Made by a program: the position numbers and the translations under genes. Below the pieces are notes generated by a model that was not told the origin of the DNA, did not search any database, and saw only the letters and a program-made list of their open reading frames with translations. This document shows positions 1 through 7,795 of a DNA stretch of 64,000 bases, piece after piece. Within the stretch, counting starts at the first letter, position 1, and each line of letters starts with the position of its first letter. The stretch is taken from contig NZ_BLRL01000002.1 in the NCBI RefSeq assembly GCF_015082335.1, forward strand, positions 186,001-250,000, in the 5' to 3' direction. Origin of the DNA: Moritella sp. F3. Its GTDB lineage: Bacteria > Pseudomonadota > Gammaproteobacteria > Enterobacterales > Moritellaceae.

Positions 1-1541
1 TGACAAAAAAGAATGGTGTACCTTCGTACATTGCACTACCAGTAACAGCTTTGTTTGTGGCAACACTGCAGATTTTTTACTTCCAAACTGACCTGACACT
101 TATTTGGGCAAACGTGATTGCCGGCAGTTTGTCAGCTATTACCCCAATATCGATTATTGCCGGGGCAATTTTGATGAACCGCATGATGTGTTTATCAGGC
201 GCTGAAAATACTATCAGTCGCTGGTTAGAAGGCATCAGCCGTAATAAAGTTGCTCAGTTAATGATCATTGGTTGGGCGTTTGCCTTTATGATTGAAGGTG
301 CTTCAGGCTTTGGTACACCCGCAGCGATTGCCGCACCTATCTTAGTTGGCTTAGGCTTCCCACCATTACAAGTTGCTATGTTAGCGCTCGTGATGAACTC
401 GGTACCAGTATCGTTTGGTGCAGTGGGTACGCCAACCTGGTTTGGTTTTTCAAACTTAGGTTTAACTGATTCAGCACTGCTTGAAATTGGCCAGCAAACA
501 GCGATGATCCACTTTGTCGCCGCGTTTGTTATTCCTGTATTAGCACTGCGTTTTGTCACATCATGGGCTGAAATCCGCCGTAACTACTTCTTCATTCTAT
601 TAAGTACATTGTCTTGTACTATCCCGTATTTCTTGTTCGCACAATGGAACTATGAATTCCCAGCGCTAGTAGGCGGCGCGATTGGTATGACTATCTCGAT
701 TGGTTTAGCCAAGTTAAACGTTGGTCTAGGTAAAGTAGCCGCAAGTGCTGACGATAACAATACAGCGAAAACAGTGATCAGCCGTGGCCAGATATTCAAA
801 GCCATGACGCCGACAATTCTGTTAATCGTTATCTTAATTGTGACGCGTATTAAACAGCTTGGTATTAAATCAATGCTGACTGATGCGACTGAAGCATTCT
901 CGGTATCGTTTGGTAGCTTTGGCGACTTTAGTGTTAGCCAAGCGTTAATCTTCAAGTTAAGCAACATCCTTGGTACTAACGTAGCTTGGGCTTATAAAGC
1001 GCTTTATGTACCAGCACTTGTTCCTTTCTTATTAGTGGTACTTATTTCTATCCCATTGTTTAAGCTTAAAAGCAGCATGGTTAAGCAAGTGTTTAGCGAA
1101 ACGGGTAGCCGTATTAAAATGCCTTTCATTACCCTGATTGGCGCATTGATTATGGTTAAGCTGATGATGGCTGGCGGTGAAAACTCCCCTATCCTAATCA
1201 TCGGTATGGCGTTCTCTGATTTGATGGGTACTAACTGGCAGTTTGCTTCCGCTTACCTTGGCGCGTTAGGTGCATTCTTCTCAGGTTCAGCGACGGTATC
1301 AAACCTCACATTTGGTGGCATTCAACAAACGATTGCAACAACCGTTGGTTTACCAGAAACAACTATTCTAGCCCTACAATCTGTTGGTGGTGCGATGGGT
1401 AACATGGTCTGTATTAACAATATCATCGCAGTATCGACTATCTTGGGTATCTCGAACAAAGAAGGTTACATCATTAAACGTACAGTTATTCCGATGATTA
1501 TCTACGGTCTGATTGCAGCAGTAATGAGTACGCTACTTTAA
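1..1541 (+). CDS. lctP: L-lactate permease (LctP/LldP family), 5'-truncated by window edge
   Basis: Lactate:H+ symporter of the inner membrane. The reading frame is open from base 3 to the TAA at 1539-1541, giving about 512 residues. Family members are about 540-560, so only a few tens of N-terminal residues and the start codon lie outside the window. The TTG at 51 is internal and should not be taken as the start. The family hallmark GASGFGTPAAIAAP and the following NSVPVSFGAVGTPTWFG are present, with a dozen or so hydrophobic segments and no frameshift. An intrinsic terminator follows at 1613-1643. The FAD/Fe-S D-lactate dehydrogenase lies on the same strand about 6 kb downstream, so uptake and oxidation genes are in one neighbourhood although not in one operon. 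Family assignment is firm; whether it prefers D- or L-lactate cannot be read from sequence. Confidence 0.93.
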   Translation, partial: TKKNGVPSYIALPVTALFVATLQIFYFQTDLTLIWANVIAGSLSAITPISIIAGAILMNRMMCLSGAENTISRWLEGISRNKVAQLMIIGWAFAFMIEGASGFGTPAAIAAPILVGLGFPPLQVAMLALVMNSVPVSFGAVGTPTWFGFSNLGLTDSALLEIGQQTAMIHFVAAFVIPVLALRFVTSWAEIRRNYFFILLSTLSCTIPYFLFAQWNYEFPALVGGAIGMTISIGLAKLNVGLGKVAASADDNNTAKTVISRGQIFKAMTPTILLIVILIVTRIKQLGIKSMLTDATEAFSVSFGSFGDFSVSQALIFKLSNILGTNVAWAYKALYVPALVPFLLVVLISIPLFKLKSSMVKQVFSETGSRIKMPFITLIGALIMVKLMMAGGENSPILIIGMAFSDLMGTNWQFASAYLGALGAFFSGSATVSNLTFGGIQQTIATTVGLPETTILALQSVGGAMGNMVCINNIIAVSTILGISNKEGYIIKRTVIPMIIYGLIAAVMSTLL

Positions 1542-1612
1542 CGGTAACGTGTGACATTGCTTGTAGGTTAATGAGTGGGGGGCATCGCCCTGCTTGATAA
1601 TTTTTTTAAATG

Positions 1613-1643
1613 AAAACCAACAGTGAGAGCTGTTGGTTTTTTT
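1613..1643 (+). terminator. intrinsic terminator of lactate permease
   Basis: Perfect stem AACCAACAG (1615-1623) / CTGTTGGTT (1630-1638), 6-nt loop, followed by a T run to 1643. It sits 72 nt after the permease stop. Confidence 0.85.
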
Positions 1644-1773
1644 GGGTATATATTTAAGGGCATAAGATTAAAGGTGACGTATTTAACTATATTGAAATGT
1701 TTTATAACTCAAAACGTCTACATGCTTTTAATAATCAGAAATATCCGTTAGCGTCTTAAAAAGTAATACCTTT

Positions 1774-1788
1774 CTAGTTTAGAACTAG
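1774..1788. promoter_or_regulatory. operator-like inverted repeat upstream of CII-like gene
   Basis: CTAGTT-TAG-AACTAG, a perfect 6-bp-arm inverted repeat 72 nt upstream of the CII-like start. Its size and position fit a repressor or activator half-site pair. Nothing ties it to a specific protein. Confidence 0.3.
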
Positions 1789-1859
1789 TCTATAAAAGAC
1801 GAGTTTAAGCGAATAAAAGTATTCATATTGAAATTAAAATATCAAAAAGGACGTTAGAA

Positions 1860-2372
1860 ATGGATAGTAATTTGATGGACAATTTTTTAACCACATTACA
1901 TGCACATTCAAAAGACATAGGGATCACTAAGATTTACAATGAAGTATTAAAAATGAATGGCACGAAAGTCTCATCAGGTACATTCAGTAATAAATTCACA
2001 CCGACATCTAAAGAACATAAATTAACGCTAACAGAGTTCATGTCGGTAATGAAAGTTTTAGAATTAGATGATAGTGGGCGTCATGTCAGTGTATTTACAG
2101 ATATGTTAGAAGTTTTCAACTTGAAGTGTGACAAACACTACGTAGAACCGAATGTCTGTATAAATTATAAATCAATCTCAAATGCATTAGTCGGAACAAG
2201 TAAAGAACACGGTGATGTATCCAATGAAATACATGAAGCCCTAAAAAATAATAAAATTAGCCCTACTGAGATAATAAAAATTAAGAAAGAAATAAATGAC
2301 GAGATTGATGCGTTAGTCAAATTGAAAGCTATTTTAATTAAAGCAAGTAACTCCAATGAACTCATAAAATAA
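1860..2372 (+). CDS. phage regulatory CII-like protein (CP76/P2-type CII family), orphan
   Basis: 170 residues preceded by AAGGA nine bases before ATG. The N-terminal half (residues 5-75) reads like the CII proteins of P2-type and Vibrio phages: an HTH-like stretch in which a gene product is tested against a growing list of copies (KMNGTKVSSGTFSNKFTP), then a second helix pair (HKLTLTEFMSVMKVLEL). The C-terminal third is a charged helical tail rich in Lys, Ile and Glu. Such proteins control lysogeny or excision transcription. No integrase, repressor, replication or structural phage gene is seen on either side, so it looks like a remnant or a domesticated regulator. The gene and its surroundings are clearly more AT-rich than the flanking metabolic genes, consistent with acquired DNA. 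Family call is by pattern only. Confidence 0.6.
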   Translation: MDSNLMDNFLTTLHAHSKDIGITKIYNEVLKMNGTKVSSGTFSNKFTPTSKEHKLTLTEFMSVMKVLELDDSGRHVSVFTDMLEVFNLKCDKHYVEPNVCINYKSISNALVGTSKEHGDVSNEIHEALKNNKISPTEIIKIKKEINDEIDALVKLKAILIKASNSNELIK

Positions 2373-2640
2373 TACTATTTGTATCATATTTTAAAATGCA
2401 TGGGTGATTTCTGCCCATCCATTAATATCCCGATTTATTCCCACCGACCATCCTCATACTTACGTATTTTATTAACACAGCTAAACCTGCTTCGCTCATC
2501 AAGTTCGAATGTGAAAACGGTCTATTGATTCACGTGTTCTACAGTTAACTACCACGTTATGATTATTCCATTAGCACTAGTGAGGTCGAACATAAGCTGC
2601 CTCTATCATAATTTAAACAGCATAAATACATGGATGGGAT
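2373..2640. other. intergenic AT-rich spacer in accessory stretch
   Basis: Holds only a short hairpin (ATGGG at 2400-2404 / CCCAT at 2414-2418) just after the CII-like gene. No other gene or strong signal was seen. Confidence 0.4.
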
Positions 2641-2811
2641 ATGACAAATAAACTAACAAAGGAAGAGTGTAATGCTTTATTACATGAATTCAATACCTTT
2701 GAAATTGATGATGAAATCGAATTACCCAAAGAAATAGTTAATATATTGAAGAGCTACAATATTCATTCAGTAATAATGGAAAATGGAACAGTGTGTAACA
2801 TTGAAGATTAA
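2641..2811 (+). CDS. small protein of unknown function (56 aa)
   Basis: ATG at 2641 to TAA at 2809-2811, 56 codons, beginning MTNKLTKEECNALL and ending ENGTVCNIED. It is acidic, soluble and predicted helical in its first half, with no signal peptide or membrane segment. The upstream GGATGGGAT is a weak ribosome binding site. It lies between the phage CII-like gene and another small gene in the same orientation, in the AT-rich stretch, so it may belong to the same acquired unit. I do not recognise the family. Codon use resembles the neighbours, which supports a real gene, but its length makes this uncertain. Confidence 0.45.
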   Translation: MTNKLTKEECNALLHEFNTFEIDDEIELPKEIVNILKSYNIHSVIMENGTVCNIED

Positions 2812-2882
2812 CCTCATCAGCAAATATTTATAAGAGGTCGATTTAGCATTAATTAATAATACAAACTAAAGGTGAGGTTTCT

Positions 2883-3146
2883 ATGACTAGGACATTAATA
2901 GATTTATTCAATTCAAATGCTGAAAATAAAACAAAAGAAGCAATGAGAATGCGCGCATATCATCGCGAAGAAGAGCTGCGCTTAGCAACCCATAAAACAG
3001 AAATGATGACGCAACAATTACAACAAGCAGCCATAAGATTGGAAGCTGTAGAGTTAATGTCTCAATATCAAAACTTGAGTGTAAGTCAGCAAACAAGAAG
3101 TATGCTTCAATTATCAACACAAACCACAATAGACATCGTTATTTAA
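2883..3146 (+). CDS. small coiled-coil protein of unknown function (87 aa)
   Basis: 87 residues from ATG 2883, with a good ribosome binding site (GGTGAGG at 2872-2878). The sequence is almost entirely charged and Gln-rich helix (residues 15-65, for example HREEELRLATHKTEM), suggesting a short coiled coil; no membrane or secretion signal. It sits in the AT-rich accessory stretch after the CII-like gene. The following spacer contains a dyad (GTAAC at 3173 / GTTAC at 3199, inner TGAC/GTCA). Function is not recognisable. A long reverse-strand frame over the same bases has no ribosome binding site and is considered a shadow. Confidence 0.5.
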   Translation: MTRTLIDLFNSNAENKTKEAMRMRAYHREEELRLATHKTEMMTQQLQQAAIRLEAVELMSQYQNLSVSQQTRSMLQLSTQTTIDIVI

Positions 3147-3295
3147 GCACCATTAAACAGTCAAATATAATTGTAACCAACTGACATTAGTCAATTTAGT
3201 TACGTCCACCGACTGATAAAATAGCTCAATGGTAGATATAAGTTCTATCATAGTCGCAACGATGGACAAAATATTATTTTGAAAAGGAATAACTG

Positions 3296-4945
3296 ATGGG
3301 ATTATCAGATAAAGGATTAAAGACACAAGAGCAGCCAATATGTTTTACCTGGCGCTTTGAAGCTGAATGGCCAGTCTTATCTGTCACTAAAAATATTGAG
3401 CAGTTTGGCTATACCGCTGCGTCATTCCAGTCTAAATTATATCTGTTTTCCGACATTATCCATCCCGATGATAGAAAGCGTATAACTGCAGAAGCGGATA
3501 CTCTATTAGCAGCTAATACAGAATCGTTTAAACAAGATTATAGAATCATCACCCATAGCGGTGAAATCCGAGATGTATGTGTTTATTCCGGCGTCCTTAA
3601 GCCTGGCGACCACACTATATTGTATTCTATCGTCCATGATAAAACCCTGCAGCGCCAAGCCGAGGCAGCCTTAGTCAAAAGTGAACAGCAATTTAGAACC
3701 GCGATTGAAACGACATCGGAAGGTTTTTTGATCTTTGATAATCACTTCAATATCACTTTTGCCAATCATGCTCTGTGCCAGTTAACCGGGTATAAACTCG
3801 CTGAATTAAAAGCCAACTCTCTCATTTATTACATAACCCCTGAATTCAAACATATTTTTACACCATCTTTGAACAAGCTAGGTATTCAACGGCATTGGCA
3901 TGAAGATTTTATCATTCGACATAAACATGGCCAGCCGTTAAATGTACGTTTGACAGCGACAGCTATGGATGATGGCTGTGGATTTTCTGCTTTCATTAGC
4001 AATATTACCGCCCATAAAAAAGCAGAAGTACAACTGCAAAAGCTCTCAAGAGCTGTCGAACACAGCGCCAGTTCTATTATGATCACCGATAAACACGGCA
4101 TCATTGAATACATTAACCCGCGGTTTTGCGAAGTAACGGGCTACAGTGAATCAGAGGCTATTGGGCAGACCCCGAGTATTATCAGTACCAAAGAAACGCC
4201 ACCGGCATGCCATGAAGAATTATGGAGCACCATACTTGCAGGTAAAAACTGGCATGGTGAAACCTTTAATCGGACTAAACTCGGTGCGTATTACTGGTCA
4301 CTGATGTCGATCTCTCCCGTGATGGATGATCAAGGTGAGATAAGCCATTTTATTAGTGTCAGTGAAGACATCACCACACAAAAAGATCAGCAGATTAAGA
4401 TAGAGAAAATTGCCCTATACGATCCGTTAACAGGATTAGCTAATCGACGTTTATTGTATGATCGCCTAAATCAATCAGCTGAGATCTTACATCGCCAAAA
4501 AGACGCGGGGATCGGAGTCATCATGCTTGACCTAGATCACTTTAAAACCATTAATGATACCTATGGTCATGACGTGGGTGATGAGTTGTTAAAAGAGGTT
4601 GCGCATAGGCTCACTGACTGCGTGCGTTCAGAAGACACCGTTTCTCGCCCTGGTGGGGACGAATTCATGATCTTACTGCAGGATGTATTTGCGCCAGAGA
4701 TTATTAAACCTGTTGCACAAAAGATCCTGAAGTCTCTTCGTCGTGGTATCAACATTGAACCATACACCTTTCACATCACCTGTAGCATCGGGATTAGCAT
4801 CGCTCCATTACATTCCCATGAATCGAAAACATTACTGAAATATGCCGATCTAGCCCTTTATAAAGCCAAAAATTGTGGCCGTAATAATTTCCAGTTCTTT
4901 GACACTAGTATGCATGTGAAACATCTAGAGATAAGTAGAAGGTAA
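3296..4945 (+). CDS. diguanylate cyclase with three PAS domains
   Basis: Cytoplasmic c-di-GMP synthase of 549 residues with no membrane segment. Three PAS-type sensor domains at about 15-115, 128-245 and 255-370 (the third carrying YINPRFCEVTGYSESE) precede a GGDEF domain that starts at DPLTGLANRR (376). The catalytic GGDEF is intact at 453-457. The inhibitory I-site RSED (444-447) is five residues before it, so product feedback inhibition is expected. No EAL domain follows, so this should be a pure cyclase. AAGGA seven bases before ATG 3296 supports the start. It stands alone, just after the small accessory genes. The signals sensed by the PAS domains cannot be deduced. Confidence 0.93.
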   Translation: MGLSDKGLKTQEQPICFTWRFEAEWPVLSVTKNIEQFGYTAASFQSKLYLFSDIIHPDDRKRITAEADTLLAANTESFKQDYRIITHSGEIRDVCVYSGVLKPGDHTILYSIVHDKTLQRQAEAALVKSEQQFRTAIETTSEGFLIFDNHFNITFANHALCQLTGYKLAELKANSLIYYITPEFKHIFTPSLNKLGIQRHWHEDFIIRHKHGQPLNVRLTATAMDDGCGFSAFISNITAHKKAEVQLQKLSRAVEHSASSIMITDKHGIIEYINPRFCEVTGYSESEAIGQTPSIISTKETPPACHEELWSTILAGKNWHGETFNRTKLGAYYWSLMSISPVMDDQGEISHFISVSEDITTQKDQQIKIEKIALYDPLTGLANRRLLYDRLNQSAEILHRQKDAGIGVIMLDLDHFKTINDTYGHDVGDELLKEVAHRLTDCVRSEDTVSRPGGDEFMILLQDVFAPEIIKPVAQKILKSLRRGINIEPYTFHITCSIGISIAPLHSHESKTLLKYADLALYKAKNCGRNNFQFFDTSMHVKHLEISRR

Positions 4946-4963
4946 TAATGAATTAAGAGGGCA

Positions 4964-5317
4964 CTAACAATCACTTTCTTTCGTGATGTTATATGTATTT
5001 AACGCACCCGTTTTAAATGAAAAGTCGACCTCTTTACACATTGCATGCGTTGACGATGAATAGGCTATTTTTCCTGTCGCATGCACGACATTATCATAAT
5101 TCGATGTAACCACTATTTTACTTTGTAAATCACCACTTCCAACACCAACCTCAGCCATTAAATCAAAAGCATCAATCCACTTTTCCTTTACCGCCATCTG
5201 TAACATGACACTTTTAGCTGACGCAGCCACTTCCTTAGGTTCGGCATAAAATTTATTGTAACTAAGGTAGCTTAAAGCTAATAAAACGAGGATGGATAAT
5301 ATGCTACTTTTATTCAT
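4964..5317 (-). CDS. exported or membrane-anchored protein of unknown function (117 aa)
   Basis: Begins MNKSSILSILVLLALSYLSY, a short positive start followed by a hydrophobic segment (about residues 5-22) acting as signal anchor or uncleaved signal peptide. The rest is a small periplasmic domain (25-117) with two cysteines (CKEVDFSF and the C-terminal C) that could form a disulphide. The overall size and the Cys near the C-terminus recall minor pseudopilins, but no prepilin peptidase site (G|FxxxE) is present, so I do not assign it to them. It is convergent with the PAS-GGDEF gene, 18 nt apart. Function unknown. Confidence 0.7.
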   Translation of the reverse strand: MNKSSILSILVLLALSYLSYNKFYAEPKEVAASAKSVMLQMAVKEKWIDAFDLMAEVGVGSGDLQSKIVVTSNYDNVVHATGKIAYSSSTHAMCKEVDFSFKTGALNTYNITKESDC

Positions 5318-5730
5318 TGAGTGGCCTTAACACGAAAAAACACATCCTTTATTCTATAACCCTTTTGAATGAACACAACAGTGAGACAACTCTTTAGTGG
5401 TACCTTTGCATTTAATTACACAGCACGGATTTTACAACGGTGTATGGCGCTATATAAGAAGAATGAGAAAGGAGGGGTATGAAAAGAGTAAGGCTTAATA
5501 TTAAACGATCAAAAAAATCCCACTTACTGCAAATAAGTGGGATTTCACACAAAAGATAATGAATTTCTTTTATGATTTAGACTTTCGCCTGCATGGCAGG
5601 TGTATCTTGCTAATACGCCGTCATTATATTAGCTAAGCTAATATCGTATAACTCGTAAAAATACCTGATAGTCACCAATATCTGCAGTCAAATACCATAA
5701 AAATACGAAAATGCGGGGAATGATCGGTGC
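5318..5730. other. 413-nt intergenic region between exported-protein gene and nudC
   Basis: Contains the strong hairpin described separately at 5511-5545 and presumably the promoter of the 117-residue protein gene. Nothing else is recognisable. A 26-codon frame at 5479-5559 is discussed under rejected items. Confidence 0.5.
5511..5545 (-). terminator. intrinsic terminator on reverse strand downstream of nudC
   Basis: Perfect 12-bp stem AAATCCCACTTA (5515-5526) / TAAGTGGGATTT (5534-5545) with a 7-nt loop. Read on the reverse strand the stem runs into seven Ts. It is 186 nt past the nudC stop. Confidence 0.75.
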
Positions 5731-6660
5731 TTACTCGCCTAAACTAACCCAGTGATCAATTAAATAACGTGAAACCGAATCAACTCTAGGTACTTTAAAA
5801 CCAGGCGCGTCATCACCCCACTCTCCAAACGATTGTAATTCTGCTCGGGAGAACCAGCGCGCATCATCAATTTCATGTTTATCGACTTGGATATCATCGC
5901 TACAGGCGTCAGCAATAAAACCGAGCATGATAGATGACGGGAACGGCCAAGGTTGTGATGCTAAATACTGCACATTAGTGACCCTGATCCCCGACTCTTC
6001 CATCACTTCACGCGCGACTGCTGTTTCTAATGTTTCACCTGGGTCAACAAAACCCGCTAGCGTTGAATATACACCTTCTGGCCACTCAACTTGGCGTCCT
6101 AGTAGACAACGCTCAATTCCATCGGCAAATAATTTACGCACCACCATGATCACAGCAGGATCGGTACGCGGAAAAGTTTGATGCTGGCAATCAGGATTAG
6201 TACATAAACGTGCATGCCCTGCCGCTACAGGCTTGTTCACGATGCCACAACGACCACAAAAACAATGTGAACGATGCCAAAAAGCGAGACCTCGAGCTAG
6301 CGCCATTAATGAAGCGGATGGATTATCTAACATCACCGTCATTTTGCGTAGATCGCGAAACTCACCTTCAAGCAAAAATACTGCAACTAACGCTTCATCC
6401 ACATGGGTCAAATCCAACGCAAAGTAAGGCGTACTGGCAGTTCTTTCATCCAATCCTAAAAATACAGCGTCAGTTAAATCAAGATGTTGAACAGCATCAA
6501 ATGTTAAAAACAGTGCTGAACTATCAGCTTGGCTAAAATAGTTTTGGTCTGTATGAATTAATACCCAACGGCTATCATTATTCTTTTGGCTTGCTAGCCA
6601 CTCAGGGCTTTTACGTTGATTCGATGCACGGTCGAGTAACATCTCAGTATATTTAAGCAT
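5731..6660 (-). CDS. nudC: NADH pyrophosphatase / RNA deNADding enzyme NudC
   Basis: 309 residues. NudC hydrolyses NAD(H) to NMN(H) and AMP and removes 5'-NAD caps from RNA in the cytosol. Visible in order: an N-terminal beta domain; a zinc ribbon with CxxC (CFCGRC) and a second Cys pair (CTNPDC), separated by about 15 residues; then the Nudix box, GFVDPGETLETAVAREVMEE, matching GX5EX7REUXEE. After it comes the NudC-specific SQPWPFPSS motif. Length is slightly above the E. coli enzyme (257), the extra being N-terminal. It is transcribed leftwards like the upstream LysR gene, 41 nt apart, but functional linkage is not evident. Confidence 0.95.
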   Translation of the reverse strand: MLKYTEMLLDRASNQRKSPEWLASQKNNDSRWVLIHTDQNYFSQADSSALFLTFDAVQHLDLTDAVFLGLDERTASTPYFALDLTHVDEALVAVFLLEGEFRDLRKMTVMLDNPSASLMALARGLAFWHRSHCFCGRCGIVNKPVAAGHARLCTNPDCQHQTFPRTDPAVIMVVRKLFADGIERCLLGRQVEWPEGVYSTLAGFVDPGETLETAVAREVMEESGIRVTNVQYLASQPWPFPSSIMLGFIADACSDDIQVDKHEIDDARWFSRAELQSFGEWGDDAPGFKVPRVDSVSRYLIDHWVSLGE

Positions 6661-6701
6661 TATAATCTTCCTTGCCTGTTTGCTTTTCGATGAACCGTAA
6701 T

Positions 6702-7607
6702 TTAACTAAAATTGTCAGCTTGGCGTTGATAAAACTGATAGATATGTTCAATAAACAGTTTCACTTTTAATGGCTGTAATTTGGTATACGGATAAATAGC
6801 GTAAATGCCCAATGATTTAGCCACTTGTTGCGGTAATACCTCAACTAAAGTACCCGATTGTAAATCATCGGCCACCAGCACTTTAGGGACATATATCAGG
6901 CCTAAATTAAACAACGCCGCTTTGCGTAATGCCGCCGAATTATTGGCACTGAAATTACCCGAGATCTTAACGCTGTAGTCTGCTTCTCGGCCTTTAAATA
7001 GCCATTCATTCGCGCCACTTTCCTGCTGACTATAAGCCAAGCAATTGTACTTATCTAAATCTTGAGGACGTTTTGGAGTGCCGTTTTTAGCTAAATAGGT
7101 TGGTGATGCGCAGATCACCCACTGCGCTTGCACCAGACGCCGCGCAATATAACTCGAGTCTTGCAGCGCACCAGTGCGGATAGCCAAGTCAAAGTTATTA
7201 TCAATCAAATCAACAAAGCTATTATCTAAATCCATGTGGATATGAATATCGGGATAACTAGCACTAAAATCTGCAATCGCTTCCGCTAATATTATTTCGC
7301 CAGACACGGTCGGCACAGTTAAGCGAATTGAACCCGATAAGCTATCCCCTAGCCCATTCATGGCATCAACGGCACCTTGCACAGATTGATAAATGGTTCT
7401 GGCATGTTCAAAAAATACTTTGCCCGCTTCCGTTAATGTTAACTTACGCGTGGTACGGAAGATCAGCTGTACACCCATCTCTTTTTCTAAACGGGTGATG
7501 TGTTTACTCACCACTGACTTCGTTAAACCAACAATATCAGCCGCTTTACTAAAAGAACCTTGCTCTATTAGGTGATAAAAAATTAAAAAATCATCGGTAC
7601 TTCGCAT
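6702..7607 (-). CDS. LysR-family transcriptional regulator, divergent from D-lactate dehydrogenase
   Basis: 301 residues with the standard layout: winged HTH at about 4-63 (FSKAADIVGLTKSVVSKHIT) and a two-lobe effector domain at 90-295. LysR proteins often act on the divergent gene, so D-lactate dehydrogenase (188 nt away, opposite strand) is the most likely target, with lactate a plausible effector; this is inference from position. The shared spacer contains AGTAT-AA-ATACT around 7690-7700, a possible LysR-type dyad. No dimer or ligand residues can be singled out from sequence. Confidence 0.9.
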   Translation of the reverse strand: MRSTDDFLIFYHLIEQGSFSKAADIVGLTKSVVSKHITRLEKEMGVQLIFRTTRKLTLTEAGKVFFEHARTIYQSVQGAVDAMNGLGDSLSGSIRLTVPTVSGEIILAEAIADFSASYPDIHIHMDLDNSFVDLIDNNFDLAIRTGALQDSSYIARRLVQAQWVICASPTYLAKNGTPKRPQDLDKYNCLAYSQQESGANEWLFKGREADYSVKISGNFSANNSAALRKAALFNLGLIYVPKVLVADDLQSGTLVEVLPQQVAKSLGIYAIYPYTKLQPLKVKLFIEHIYQFYQRQADNFS

Positions 7608-7795
7608 TATTGGTCCACTTTATGAAACAGTCATGTGTAATCGGGCTAGTATATCAAACAGTGCTAGATCGGTACTATATACAAACAGTATAAATACTAT
7701 GTTTAATCTCGCATCATTACTAAATTTAAATAAACATAATGTGGCACATTAACGACAAAATAAAAATAACATAGCTGCATTATCAGGAGCCTATA

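Noticed and set aside
2908..3129. Reverse-strand open frame over the 87-aa gene
   Set aside because: No ribosome binding site, and it is entirely antisense to the better supported forward frame.
5479..5559. 26-codon frame with GGAGGGG just before ATG
   Set aside because: The spacing of the ribosome binding site to ATG is too short, and the frame runs through the 12-bp terminator stem; probably chance.
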